Origin: Actinacidiphila cocklensis | GTDB taxonomy: Bacteria > Actinomycetota > Actinomycetes > Streptomycetales > Streptomycetaceae | Direction: 5' to 3' | NCBI RefSeq assembly: GCF_907177275.1 | Contig: NZ_CAJSLV010000083.1 | Location: 1-49,753, forward strand | DNA length: 49,753 nucleotides | Shown: positions 36,301-44,700 of the stretch, piece by piece | Position numbering within the stretch: the first letter of the stretch is position 1 | Layout: each line of letters opens with the position of its first letter | Made by a program: the position numbers and the translations under genes | Notes under the pieces: model-generated | Told to the model about the DNA's origin: nothing | The model's database searches: none | What the model saw: only the letters and a program-made list of their open reading frames with translations

Positions 36301-36399
36301 CCCCAGGCACCCCAGCCGCAGCAGGGCTGGCCGGTGCCCCAGCAACAGCCGGAGCAGCAGGGTTACGGCTACCCGCCGCCCCCACCGCCCCAGCAGTAG
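33343..36399 (+). CDS. EspI-like MinD/ParA-family ATPase with Pro-rich flanks
   Basis: A 1018-residue protein. The N-terminal 570 or so residues are disordered and Pro/Ala/Gln-rich, with six GYGFP repeats (encoded about 34469-34850). A MinD/ParA-type ATPase follows, with the deviant Walker A KGGVGKTT (K642-T649, catalytic K647) and AIDANPDAGTLGRRVRR. A second Pro/Gln tail ends in GYGYPPPPPPQQ. This is the layout of mycobacterial EspI in ESX-1, which is linked to secretion control by ATP level (family knowledge). The GTG at 33343 has GGGAGG 4 bases upstream. It closes the T7SS locus; a strong terminator follows. Confidence 0.88.
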   Translation: MNSDRDDNRAGGAAPVEEPAEGDVTGEYRFDFTPPAWYMQNGSEISDEGAGGAAAQQPQPEPVEAPAPAAPEAPAAPEPGVAAAEDVTTRVPVWEMLPPRAPQEPAAGATPLAGGESWSAAAVPPPAPEAREPEAPSAEPQSPVWSGTPVSPVVPEPAAPAPAPEAEPQPAAEPRQLADDEDDAEARGDLVARETVRFTAAALRQEIEERAGVKIEDIAPTEPRPPAPPAEEPQDAVPTPVAAEELPAEEVPAEPQDARPVEAPPQDAVPDDLPPANRAPVWTPLPQAPVAEPQPWAPAAPQSAVPPLPPHFERAEPQFPTPESSQSFPATAAPPVGQAGPPQGPPAAYPPPAPAPPQGYPASEPPAPAQPGPPDGYGFPPPAPNLPAATAQPNPPSGYGFPQPPAPQEAGQGGYGFPPPAPQQGGYGFPQQPQPPQPPQAHGAVPTGLPQQPAAPVENWALPPQGGYGFPPPPQPGHPQPVGTEPEAAGPLPPLPAQGGYGFPQQPAAQNLPAPYPAQPQQQQGAPQQGQGIDPRQGGDPAAPAAQPGPVDPRSGGWPTVTPDQRQRTTHGGAPLGYTAAVELSSDRLLRNQPKPKKPGANAQPSRFKIGGKKEEAERQRKLELIRTPVLSCYRIAVISLKGGVGKTTTTTALGSTLANERQDKILAIDANPDAGTLGRRVRRETGATIRDLVQAIPYLNSYMDIRRFTSQAPSGLEIIANDVDPAVSTAFSDEDYRRAIDVLGRQYPVILTDSGTGLLYSAMRGVLDLADQLIIVSTPSVDGASSASTTLDWLSAHGYADLVARSITVISGVRETGKMIKVEDIVSHFQTRCRGVQVVPFDEHLAAGAEVDLDMMRPKTREAYFNLSAMVAEDFIRAQQAQGLWTADGQNQPPHQAPPMPGPYGAPGPYGGAPAGYPVPGQPAQPMQPGQPGQPGQPPYGQPMQPGQAPPAQYGGPPQAPQPYPQAGPGGQQPPVQPFQPQSPQPQAPQPQQGWPVPQQQPEQQGYGYPPPPPPQQ

Positions 36400-36432
36400 G
36401 GGCAGCGGGGCGGAAAGCACCGCGCGGTCATC

Positions 36433-36466
36433 GGGCCGCCGTCGTGGGTCTCCACGGCGGCGGCCC
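36433..36466 (+). terminator. Strong terminator after the EspI-like gene
   Basis: A 15-bp stem (36433-36447 with 36452-36466) has one G-U-type mismatch and a GTCT loop, followed by CCTT. It lies 34 bases past the stop and marks the right border of the T7SS locus. Confidence 0.8.
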
Positions 36467-36645
36467 CTTGGCGTGTACGGGCTGTGGGGGGCCGAGTACC
36501 CCACCGGTCGTACGCGGTGTCCCCCCGGGGATGCAGCGGGAGCGGTTCGAAATCCGCCCGTGGACCGTCGCGCGAGGAGGTCGGGAAACGGACGATGGAG
36601 ACATCCTGATCGACCCCCTCCCACGCATGGCAAGAGGTCCTTCCC

Positions 36646-37575
36646 ATGATCGAAGCCCACGCCCTGACCAAACGCTACGGCGAGCGCGCCGCCGTGACCG
36701 AGCTGAGTTTCACCGTGCGGCCCGGCGCCGTCACGGGTTTTCTCGGGCCGAACGGCGCGGGGAAGTCGACGACGATGCGGATGATCCTCGGGCTCGACGC
36801 ACCGACCTCCGGGCGGGTGTCGGTCAACGGAAAGCGGTATGCGCAGCATCGGGCGCCGCTGCACGAGGTCGGCGCCATGCTGGAGGCGCGGGCGATCCAC
36901 ACGGGGCGGAGCGCCTACAACCACCTGCTGGCGTTGGCCGCCACCACGGGGATACCGCGCCGCCGGGTGGACGAGGTGATCGACATCGTGGGTCTGCGCG
37001 AGGTCGCGCGCAAGCGGGCGGGCGGCTTCTCGCTGGGCATGGGACAGCGGCTGGGCATCGCCAGCGCGCTCCTCGGCGACCCGGCGACGCTGGTGCTCGA
37101 CGAGCCGGTGAACGGGCTTGATCCCGAGGGCATCCTGTGGATCCGCAATCTGCTCAAGGATCTCGCTGCCGAGGGCCGTACGGTGCTGCTGTCGTCGCAT
37201 CTGATGTCCGAGATGGCGCTGACCGCCGAGCATCTGATCGTCATCGGCCGCGGGCGGCTGATGGCCGACACCTCGGTGGCGGAGTTCGTCCGGTCCGCCG
37301 CGGGCACGTCGGTGCGGGTGCGGACGGAGGAGGCGGACCGGCTGCGCCAGGCGCTGGCAGGGCGTGACGTCACGGTGAGTTCGACCGAGCGCGAGGTGCT
37401 CGAGGTCACGGGGCTGAGCAGCGACCGGATCGGCCGGATCGCCGCGGACTCCGGGATAGCCCTGGCCGAGTTGACGCCGCAGCAGGCGTCCTTGGAAGAG
37501 GCGTTCATGGAGATGACCAGGGATGCCGTGGAGTATCACGCCCCTGCACGCGAGCGGGAAGGACAGCCGGCATGA
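36646..37575 (+). CDS. ABC transporter ATP-binding protein (ABC-2 type)
   Basis: A 309-residue ATPase of the drug/bacitracin-export type. Walker A is GPNGAGKST (34-42, K40), the signature is SLGMGQRLGIA, Walker B is TLVLDEP followed by the D-loop NGLDPEG, and the switch His is in SSHLMSE. A C-terminal regulatory extension of about 90 residues follows. The stop overlaps the permease start (ATGA). It is encoded directly upstream of the permease and two-component system, a common Streptomyces four-gene set. The substrate is unknown. Confidence 0.93.
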   Translation: MIEAHALTKRYGERAAVTELSFTVRPGAVTGFLGPNGAGKSTTMRMILGLDAPTSGRVSVNGKRYAQHRAPLHEVGAMLEARAIHTGRSAYNHLLALAATTGIPRRRVDEVIDIVGLREVARKRAGGFSLGMGQRLGIASALLGDPATLVLDEPVNGLDPEGILWIRNLLKDLAAEGRTVLLSSHLMSEMALTAEHLIVIGRGRLMADTSVAEFVRSAAGTSVRVRTEEADRLRQALAGRDVTVSSTEREVLEVTGLSSDRIGRIAADSGIALAELTPQQASLEEAFMEMTRDAVEYHAPAREREGQPA

Positions 37576-38420
37576 GTACGACCACCAGCACGGTCATGGC
37601 GGGCGGCGCCGTGCCGCCGGCCGCGCCGACCGCCCCGCGCGGCCAGGTCACCCAGCTGCGGGTGCTCCACTCCGAGTGGATCAAGATGCGCAGTCTGCGC
37701 TCCACCTTCTACACGCTGATAGCGGCCGTGGTGGCGCTGGTCGGGCTCGGGGCGCTGTTCTCGGCGTTCACCGCAAGCCACTGGGCCGGTATGAACCCGC
37801 ATGAGCGGGCCGATTTCGAGCCCGGCATGACGAGCCTGCGGGGCTTCTTCCTGGCGCAGCTCGCGGTGGGAGTGCTCGGAGTGCTGATGATCAGCGGCGA
37901 GTACGCGACCGGGATGATCCGGGCGTCGCTGTCGGCGGTGCCGGGCAGGCTGCCGGTGTTGTGGGCGAAGGCGGGCCTGTATGCCGCGGTCACATGGGTG
38001 CTGATGACCGCGGGTGCGCTCGTCGCCTTCCTGATCGGCCAGGCGACGATGTCCTCGAAGCACATAGGTACGTCGCTGGGCGATCCGGGCGTGCTGCGCC
38101 AGGTGATGGGCGTCGGCCTGTATCTCACCGTCGTGGGTCTGCTCGGGGTGGCGATCGGCGCGCTGATCAGGAACACGGCAGGCGGTATCGCCACGGTGTT
38201 CGGGCTGCTGCTGGTGGTGCCGGTGCTCGCTGAGGCCCTGCCCACGTCCTGGTCGAACCATGTCAACCAGTGGCTGCCGAGCAATGCGGGCCAGTCGTTG
38301 ATCGCCCTGCACAGGGAGGCGCATACGCTGGCGCCATGGACGGGATTCGCGGTGTTCTGCCTGTATGCGGCGCTTGCGCTGGCGGCGGCCGCGGTGCTGC
38401 TCAAGCGGCGCGACGCGTGA
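37572..38420 (+). CDS. ABC-2 type transporter permease
   Basis: A 282-residue integral membrane protein with a 35-residue Ala/Pro/Thr-rich cytosolic start and HSEWIKMRSLRSTFYT, the usual amphipathic entry of ABC-2 permeases. Six hydrophobic segments follow (about residues 50-70, 96-116, 134-158, 185-205, 210-230 and 258-278). The segments GEYATGMIRASLSAVPGR and GALIRNTAGGIATVFG are typical of this family. It is translationally coupled to the ATPase (ATGA overlap), so the two form a half-set pair. Confidence 0.92.
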   Translation: MSTTTSTVMAGGAVPPAAPTAPRGQVTQLRVLHSEWIKMRSLRSTFYTLIAAVVALVGLGALFSAFTASHWAGMNPHERADFEPGMTSLRGFFLAQLAVGVLGVLMISGEYATGMIRASLSAVPGRLPVLWAKAGLYAAVTWVLMTAGALVAFLIGQATMSSKHIGTSLGDPGVLRQVMGVGLYLTVVGLLGVAIGALIRNTAGGIATVFGLLLVVPVLAEALPTSWSNHVNQWLPSNAGQSLIALHREAHTLAPWTGFAVFCLYAALALAAAAVLLKRRDA

Positions 38421-38430
38421 CGGTGGCGCC

Positions 38431-39798
38431 ATGACGTTCGCGGTGCCGTCGTCGGGCGGGCAGCCCGCGGAGGCGGCGGTCCAGGAAGCGGGCCAGCCCT
38501 CGGGTCTGGCCCCTTCAGTCCAGGGGCCGTTGCCGGCCGGCGGGGTCGAGGCGGTGGACAGCGCCGCGGGTCCCGCGACAGGGCCGGTGGGGCGGGCGGC
38601 GGCCTGGGCGGAGCAGGTGGGCCGGGTCGGCTATGCCCGGGTGGCCTGTTGGGTGCGGCTGTCGCCGCCCGCAGTGGACGCGGTGTTCGCGGTGGGGCTG
38701 TTCCTGGCGACCGCGGCTGCGCTGCGTGCGCCCCTCTGCGCCCACCCGCAGACGCTGCTGCCGCTGCACGCGGCACTGGTACTGCCGTTGATCTGGCGGC
38801 GAAGGGCACCGATGGCGGTGTTCTGCACCGTCGCGGGTACCGCCCTGGTGCAGTGGTGCTTCGACGTGCGGATTCCGACGGATGTGGCGCTGCTGATCGC
38901 CCTGTACGCGGTGGCGGCCTACAGCAGCCGGCGCCGTGCGTTGCTGGCGTTCGCCGTGCTGGAGGGCGGAATCCTGCTGGCGACACTGCGGTGGTCGGTG
39001 CACGACAGGGGTGCGGGGACGTTCGTGTCGCTGTCGGCGATGGCGACCGCGGCGATGGTGCTGGGGCTCAACATGCGCAGCCGGCGGGACCGGTTGGCGT
39101 CGCTGGAGGACCGGGCGGTCCGGCTGGAGCGGGAACGGGACCAGCAGGCGCAGCTCGCGGTGGCCGGGGAGCGGGCCAGGATCGCCCGGGAGATGCACGA
39201 CATCGTGACGCACAACCTGTCGGTGATGGTCGCGCTCGCGGACGGCGCGGTCTTCGCCCAGCGGCGCAACCCGGAGCGGGCGGCCACCGCGATGCGGCAG
39301 GTGTCGGCGACCGGGCGGCAGGCCATCACCGACATGCGGCGCTTCCTGGGGGTGCTGCGGGCTGACGAGCCGGACGCGCTGCGGCATCCGATGCCGGGGA
39401 TCGGCCAGCTGTCGGCGCTGGTCGAGCAGGTGCGGGCGACGGGGCTGCCGACCCGGCTCGGGGTGGCGGGCGATCCGTCGGACGTGCCGGTCGCGGCGCA
39501 GCTGACCGTCTACCGGCTGGTGCAGGAGGCGTTGACCAACACCTTGAAGCACGCTCCGGCGGGTACCAGGGCGGAGGTGCGGGTCGAATGTGCGCCGGAC
39601 GCGGTGACGGTCACGGTGACCGACGACGGCGCCGGGCCTGCGGTGCCGCGCGACCCCGCCGCGTCCACGGGACATGGGCTCCCCGGGATGCGTGAGCGTG
39701 CCGCGGCTTACGGCGGCAGGCTGACGGCAGGGCCGCTGCCCGGCGGCGGCTGGCAGGTGGCCGCCGTTCTCACTCTGACCACTCCGGAGCCGTTGTGA
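38431..39798 (+). CDS. Sensor histidine kinase (NarL-type, HisKA_3)
   Basis: A 455-residue membrane kinase. After a variable N-terminus, about five hydrophobic helices (residues roughly 85-210) precede a coiled coil and the phosphoacceptor segment ARIAREMHDIVTHNLSVMV (H256). The ATP-binding domain has NTLKHAP and a glycine-rich GHGLPGMRERAAAYGG. I chose the ATG at 38431; the longer frame starts inside the permease gene. Its stop overlaps a GTG of the response-regulator frame (GTGA). It probably senses an envelope signal and, with the regulator, controls the adjacent ABC exporter (inference from proximity). Confidence 0.9.
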   Translation: MTFAVPSSGGQPAEAAVQEAGQPSGLAPSVQGPLPAGGVEAVDSAAGPATGPVGRAAAWAEQVGRVGYARVACWVRLSPPAVDAVFAVGLFLATAAALRAPLCAHPQTLLPLHAALVLPLIWRRRAPMAVFCTVAGTALVQWCFDVRIPTDVALLIALYAVAAYSSRRRALLAFAVLEGGILLATLRWSVHDRGAGTFVSLSAMATAAMVLGLNMRSRRDRLASLEDRAVRLERERDQQAQLAVAGERARIAREMHDIVTHNLSVMVALADGAVFAQRRNPERAATAMRQVSATGRQAITDMRRFLGVLRADEPDALRHPMPGIGQLSALVEQVRATGLPTRLGVAGDPSDVPVAAQLTVYRLVQEALTNTLKHAPAGTRAEVRVECAPDAVTVTVTDDGAGPAVPRDPAASTGHGLPGMRERAAAYGGRLTAGPLPGGGWQVAAVLTLTTPEPL

Positions 39799-39884
39799 CC
39801 GCAGAATCCGCACCCGCCGCAGCCCGGACCGCGGGCGGTGCCGCGCCCGGGCGGGCGGTCCCGCGCAGGCAGGAGGCGGCACCG

Positions 39885-40553
39885 GTGATCCGGGTGCTGC
39901 TGGTCGACGACGAGCCGCTGCTGCGGATGGCGTTCACGATGGTGCTGGACGCCCAGGCCGACATGCAGGCGGTGGGCGAGGCGGGCGACGGCGCCCAGGC
40001 GGTGCGGCTCACCGGGGAGCTGCGTCCCGACGTGGTGCTGATGGACGTCCGGATGCCGGGCACGGACGGCATCGAGGCGACGGCCAGGATCATCGAGAGC
40101 TGCCCGCAGTCGAAGGTGCTGATCCTGACGACCTTCGACCTGGACGAGTACGCGTTCGCCGGGCTGCGGGCGGGTGCGTCGGGTTTTCTGCTGAAGAACG
40201 CGCTGCCCGAGGAGTTGCTGGCGGCGATCCGGTCGGTGGCGGCGGGGGACGCGGTGGTCGCGCCGCGCATCACCCGGCGGCTGCTGGAGAACTTCGCGCA
40301 CCAGCTGCCGGCCGCGGGCGGTGCCGACGGGCCTGAGGCGAACGAGCGGCTGTCGCGGCTGACGGCCAGGGAGCGCGAGGTACTGGTGGAGGTGGGCCGC
40401 GGATTGTCGAACGCGGAGATCGCCGCGTCGCTGCACCTGGCGGAGGCCACGGTGAAGACCCACTTCAGCCGCGTGCTGGTCAAGCTGGAGTTGCGCGACC
40501 GCGTCCAGGCGGTGGTCTTCGCCTACGAGACCCGGCTGGTTCGCCCGACCTGA
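39885..40553 (+). CDS. LuxR/NarL-family response regulator
   Basis: A 222-residue regulator. The receiver domain has the acidic pocket VDDE (D8, D9), the phosphoacceptor in VVLMDVRMPG (D54) and a conserved lysine in FLLKNALPEE. A LuxR-type helix-turn-helix follows (LTAREREVLVEVGRGLSNAEIAASLHLAEATVKTHFSRVLVKLEL). Two starts are possible. The GTG at 39795 overlaps the kinase stop. The GTG at 39885 has AGGAGG 8 bases upstream and gives the usual length; I prefer the second. The DNA target is unknown. Confidence 0.9.
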   Translation: MIRVLLVDDEPLLRMAFTMVLDAQADMQAVGEAGDGAQAVRLTGELRPDVVLMDVRMPGTDGIEATARIIESCPQSKVLILTTFDLDEYAFAGLRAGASGFLLKNALPEELLAAIRSVAAGDAVVAPRITRRLLENFAHQLPAAGGADGPEANERLSRLTAREREVLVEVGRGLSNAEIAASLHLAEATVKTHFSRVLVKLELRDRVQAVVFAYETRLVRPT

Positions 40554-40628
40554 GCATCCCCCGGGCCGGTGCAGGACCCGGAGGAGCTGGAGGACCCGGA
40601 GGGTCGAGCGCCCCCGGCGGTTGCGGCG

Positions 40629-41597
40629 CTAGCCGTCGGACCGGGTGGGCTGGGTAGCCGCCCCGACCAGGTCCCTGGCCCGCTTCACGTCGTCGGCCAT
40701 CCGTTCGAGCAGCGCGTCGATCGTGTCGAACTTCTCCATCCCGCGCAGGTACGTCAGGAAGTCCACGGCCACGTGCAGGCCGTAGAGGTCCAGGTCGACC
40801 CGGTCGATGGCGTAGGCCTCGACGGTCCTGGCGGTGCCGTCGAAGGTCGGGTTGGTGCCGACCGAGATCGCCGCGGGCATGGCCTCGTCACCGACGTGCA
40901 GCCATCCCGCGTAGACACCGTCGGCGGGGATGGCGGTGTGCGGCAGCGTCTCGACGTTGGCGGTGGGGTAGCCCAGGTCCCGGCCGCGCTGCGCGCCGCG
41001 CACGACGACGCCCTCGACCCGGTGCGGCCGGCCGAGCACCTCGGCTGCGCCCTCCACGTCACCCGCGCTGATCAGCCTCCGGGTCAGGCTGGAGGAGAAC
41101 GGCTCGCCGCCCCCGGCGGCGCCGCTCATGAAGAGGTCCACGACCTCCAGCTCGTAGTCGTACTTCAGGCCGAGCGCGGAGAGGACGTCGACGTCGCCGG
41201 CCGCCCTGTGGCCGAAGCGGAAGTTCGGACCCTCGACCACGTACTTGGCGTGCAGCCCGTCCACCAGCACCGTCCGGACGAACTCGCTCGGCGAGAGCCG
41301 GGAGAATTCGCTGGTGAAGGGGATGATGAGCAGCGCGTCCACGCCAAGCGCGGAGACCAGCTCCGCGCGGTGGTGGTGGGCGGACAGCAGCGGCGGGTGG
41401 CTGCCGGGCCTGACCACCTCGCTGGGGTGCGGGTCGAAGGTCACGACGACCGACGGCAGCCCCGTCTCACGGGCCCGCTCCACCGCACGGCCCATGATCA
41501 GCTGGTGGCCCCGGTGGACGCCGTCGTAGGAGCCGATGGTGACGACGCAGCGTCCCCAGTCACCGGGAACGTCATCCAAGCCCCGCCAGCGCTGCAC
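40629..41597 (-). CDS. ribF: Bifunctional riboflavin kinase / FAD synthetase
   Basis: Converts riboflavin to FMN and then FAD. The 322-residue protein has the N-terminal nucleotidyltransferase (FAD synthetase) domain with TIGSYDGVHRGHQ and VVTFDPHPSEVV. The C-terminal riboflavin kinase domain has GRDLGYPTANVE and GVYAGWLHVG, including the PTAN motif. I chose the GTG at 41597 (MQRWRGLDDVP), with CGGAG 7 bases upstream; the longer frame adds 12 basic residues. It lies in the conserved truB-ribF neighbourhood but is separated here from truB by the large protease-NTPase gene. Confidence 0.96.
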   Translation of the reverse strand: MQRWRGLDDVPGDWGRCVVTIGSYDGVHRGHQLIMGRAVERARETGLPSVVVTFDPHPSEVVRPGSHPPLLSAHHHRAELVSALGVDALLIIPFTSEFSRLSPSEFVRTVLVDGLHAKYVVEGPNFRFGHRAAGDVDVLSALGLKYDYELEVVDLFMSGAAGGGEPFSSSLTRRLISAGDVEGAAEVLGRPHRVEGVVVRGAQRGRDLGYPTANVETLPHTAIPADGVYAGWLHVGDEAMPAAISVGTNPTFDGTARTVEAYAIDRVDLDLYGLHVAVDFLTYLRGMEKFDTIDALLERMADDVKRARDLVGAATQPTRSDG

Positions 41598-41768
41598 CTT
41601 GACGCTCCGCTTCCCTCGCTGAATCCCTGACATTCGCTTTTCTGCAGAGCCAAGACTGCCATGTCCGCGGGCACGGTGGCCCCCCGGCCCGGCCTGGTGC
41701 CCTTCTCCGCGCCGGGTGTGCAGTTCCCCACGCCCCCCGAAAGCCCACCGCCTCGCGCGGGGCGGCGC
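41598..41768. other. Intergenic gap with dispersed repeat copy 3
   Basis: A 171-base gap between the protease-NTPase gene and ribF. It contains GTGCAGTTCCCCACGCCCC (41718-41736), a variant of the repeat seen after the eccE operon. No terminator with a clear stem and no gene was found. Confidence 0.5.
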
Positions 41769-44700
41769 TCAGCCGGGGGTCCGGCTGAGGCGGCGGCGGG
41801 CGCTCGGGCCGAGGAGGGGGTCCCAGATGGCGGTGTCGGTGAGCCAGCCGAGCAGCAGGCGGGAGAAGTCGGGGGTGGTGGCGGCGAGTTCGACGATGCG
41901 GCGGTCGAAGCGGGCGGTGCCCTCGGGGGTGCGGCCCAGCAGCAGGGCGAGGCGGCGCACCAGGTCATGGGTCAGCGGGGGCGGGCGGCGGCCTGCGCCG
42001 TCGGCGGCGGCGGTGAGCAGGGCGTCCAGGACGTCGGGGTCGCGCTCGGTCTCCAGCGCCGCGTCCAGCAGTTCCTGGCGCAGCGGCCGGGACAGGTGGC
42101 TCCCGGGTGCGGCGAGCACCGCGGCCAGGGCGCCGCGGACCTCCGGCGGGTTGTCGCGCAGCAGCGCGGAGGTCAGCGGGAGGACGACGGCCCGGACCCC
42201 TGGACCCTGTTCGAGCCGCAGGTCGAGGAAGCGGGCGACGCCCGCCGCGCCGGCCGGCCGGTGCCGCAGGTGGTCCTGGACCAGGGCAGCGGTCCTGCGG
42301 GCGAGCGCCGGGTCGGTGACAGCGGCCATCTCCGCGAGCAGCTCCGCGGCGCCGTCCTCCGCGGACCGCAGACGGGCCTGGAAGGCGGCGAGTACCGGCT
42401 CCGGGTGGCTGGTCAGCGCCACGGCCAGCGCACCGGCAGGCAGCCGGGGGTCTCCCGCGGAGAAGCGGTCGAGCGCGGCCGGAAGGTGGCGGCCGCGCGT
42501 GGCCGGGTCGCGGACCAGCATGCCCAGCGCGGCACCGTGCAGCGAGCAGTCGCCGGGCCGGGCGAGGATGACGAGGGCGGCGTAGCGGAGCAGTTCGCGG
42601 TCGGCGTCCGAACGCACGTGGAGGGCGGCGCGCGGGCCGTAAGCGGCCGCCGCGACGTGCCGGGCCGGGCGCGGGTCGTGCGCCCAGCGGTCGACGGCGC
42701 GGCACACCGCCGACGGCTCGTCCTCCGCCAGTGCGGCCAGCAGCTCGTCGGCGCCCGGGTGCGCCGCGGCGACGAGGGCCTCTGTCAGGTCGTCCACGGC
42801 CAGCCTGCGGTGGGTGTGCAGCAGGGCCTGGGCGGCGGAGGCGACGGTCAGCCGCAGCCCGTCGAGACCCGGCGGGGCCTGCAGCGGACGGTCGTCGTCG
42901 AACCAGCCGCACACGCCGGGCAGCACCTCGGCAGGGCGCGCGCACAGCAGCTCGGCGACCCCGGTCAGGAAGCGGTCCTGGCGGTCCGGCACGCCCGGCG
43001 GGCCGTCGGCGGGGAGCAGCAGCCGCAGCAGTTCGAGTCGCTCCGCGAGCGGCAGCCGCACCCGGCGCCAGAACCTCGGCCCGAAGTCGCCGAGCCCGCT
43101 CATGCCCTCGGCCGTGAACCCGCCGCGCTCCACCGCGCGTACGGCCGTCCTCGCGGCCAGGTCGCGCAGCACTTCGCGGCAGACCGTGGCGTCCGGCAGT
43201 CGCAGCAGCACCTCGCGCAGCAGGTGTGCCGCCCACCACAGGGCGTCGCCGCGCCGCTCGGCGGGGCCGGGCAGGGCGGGGCGCCCGGCGACCGACACGC
43301 CGTCGGGCCAGCCGCCGTCGTCCGGGTCGAGCGGCCGCGTCGCCTCGGCGCGAAAGGCGCGGCGGGTACGGGGGTTGGGCACCGTGTCGGCGTCGAGGTC
43401 GGCGGAGGGCGGTGGCAGTGCGGGCGCCTTGCGTGGGGTGCAGCGGGTGGGCGGCGGTGTCCTGTGGTCCAGGGCCTGGACCAGGTCGGCCAGATGCCCG
43501 GTCAGGATGCCGGGCGGCGCCATCAGCAGCGCCTGGACGACCGGTCCCGCGCGGTGCCGGGGCACGGGCAGCGAGCGGGGTCCTGACGGCCGGGCGACCG
43601 CTGGGGCCGGCGGTACGGGCGGCGGCTGCCCGGCGCGGGCGGCCGGCCGGGAGGGGAGGCGTACGGGCGCGTCCGCGGAGCCCGCGGCCGGGGCGGCGAA
43701 CCAGCGGTGGACCAGGGCGTGCAGGGCCGCGTCCAGGTCCAGGTGCGCGGCCTGCAGCCAGTCGGCGGCCTCCTCGTGGGCGAAGCGGTAGCCGGCGCCT
43801 GCGGGGACGAGCAGGCCTTCGGTCAGCACTGCGGAGGCCCAGCCCGTACGCCACGGGAACAGCTCCTCGAAGGCCTCACGGTCCAGCTCGCCCTGGCCCG
43901 GCCCGAGGCAGCGGCGGGCGGCCTCGTGTACCTGGCCCGCGACCCGGGCGGCCAGCCGCCGCACCCCGGTGCCGCGTACCGGCGGCTCCGCGGCGGCTGC
44001 CAGCCGGACCGCGATCCGCAGGCACACCAGGTCGAGGTGGGCGGCGAAGACCTCCCCGCGTGACGGGGTGCCGTCCGCGCCCCCGGGGACGGCCGCGCGC
44101 ACCTCGGACAGCAGCCGCAGCGTCAGCGGATGCGCTTCGTCGGTGCTGCCGAGCACGCCGTCGGGTACGCCGTACCGTTCACGGGCCGCCGCGGCCTGGG
44201 CCGTGTCCAGGTCGCCGACGGGCACGCACGGCGGCAGCGGCTGTCCGCCGTCGTCGTGCGGTGCGGGTGCGGGCCGCCCGTGCAGCAGGGCTGCGGGCAG
44301 CAGCCGGCCGGCCTGGTCCCAGAACTCGGGCCGGCAGGCCACGACGAGCCGGGCCGCGCCCGCCCGCAGCCAGCTCGCGGTGCCCGCGGTCCAGTCGGCG
44401 AGGGCGTGGGCGAGGACCGGGGGCATCTCCTCCGGGGCGTCGAGGACGATCAGCAGCGGGCGTCCCGCGGCGCGCGCGAGGTCGGCGACGGCGTCGGGCG
44501 AGGCGTGCAGCGGCTCCGAGGTCGTGGCGGCGCCGACGATCCGGGCCGCGGTGCGCAGCGAGCGCTCCACCGCGTCCTTGATGCCGCCGTCCGCGGGGCG
44601 CAGCTCTGCGCCCCGCAGCCACACGGTGGGCGCGGGAAGCGCGCCGCGGGTCCGGTCGGCGGCGAGCCGGGCCAGCTCGGTGCTGCGGCCGGTGCCGGGT

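Noticed and set aside
33232..37539. 1435-residue antisense frame over the EspI-like gene and ABC ATPase
   Set aside because: It spans two recognised plus-strand genes and a terminator, and its composition (Arg/Leu/His-rich) is typical of antisense shadow.
37705..39000. Antisense frame over permease and kinase genes
   Set aside because: It spans two genes, has Arg/Pro/Ser-rich composition, and both plus-strand products have standard domains.
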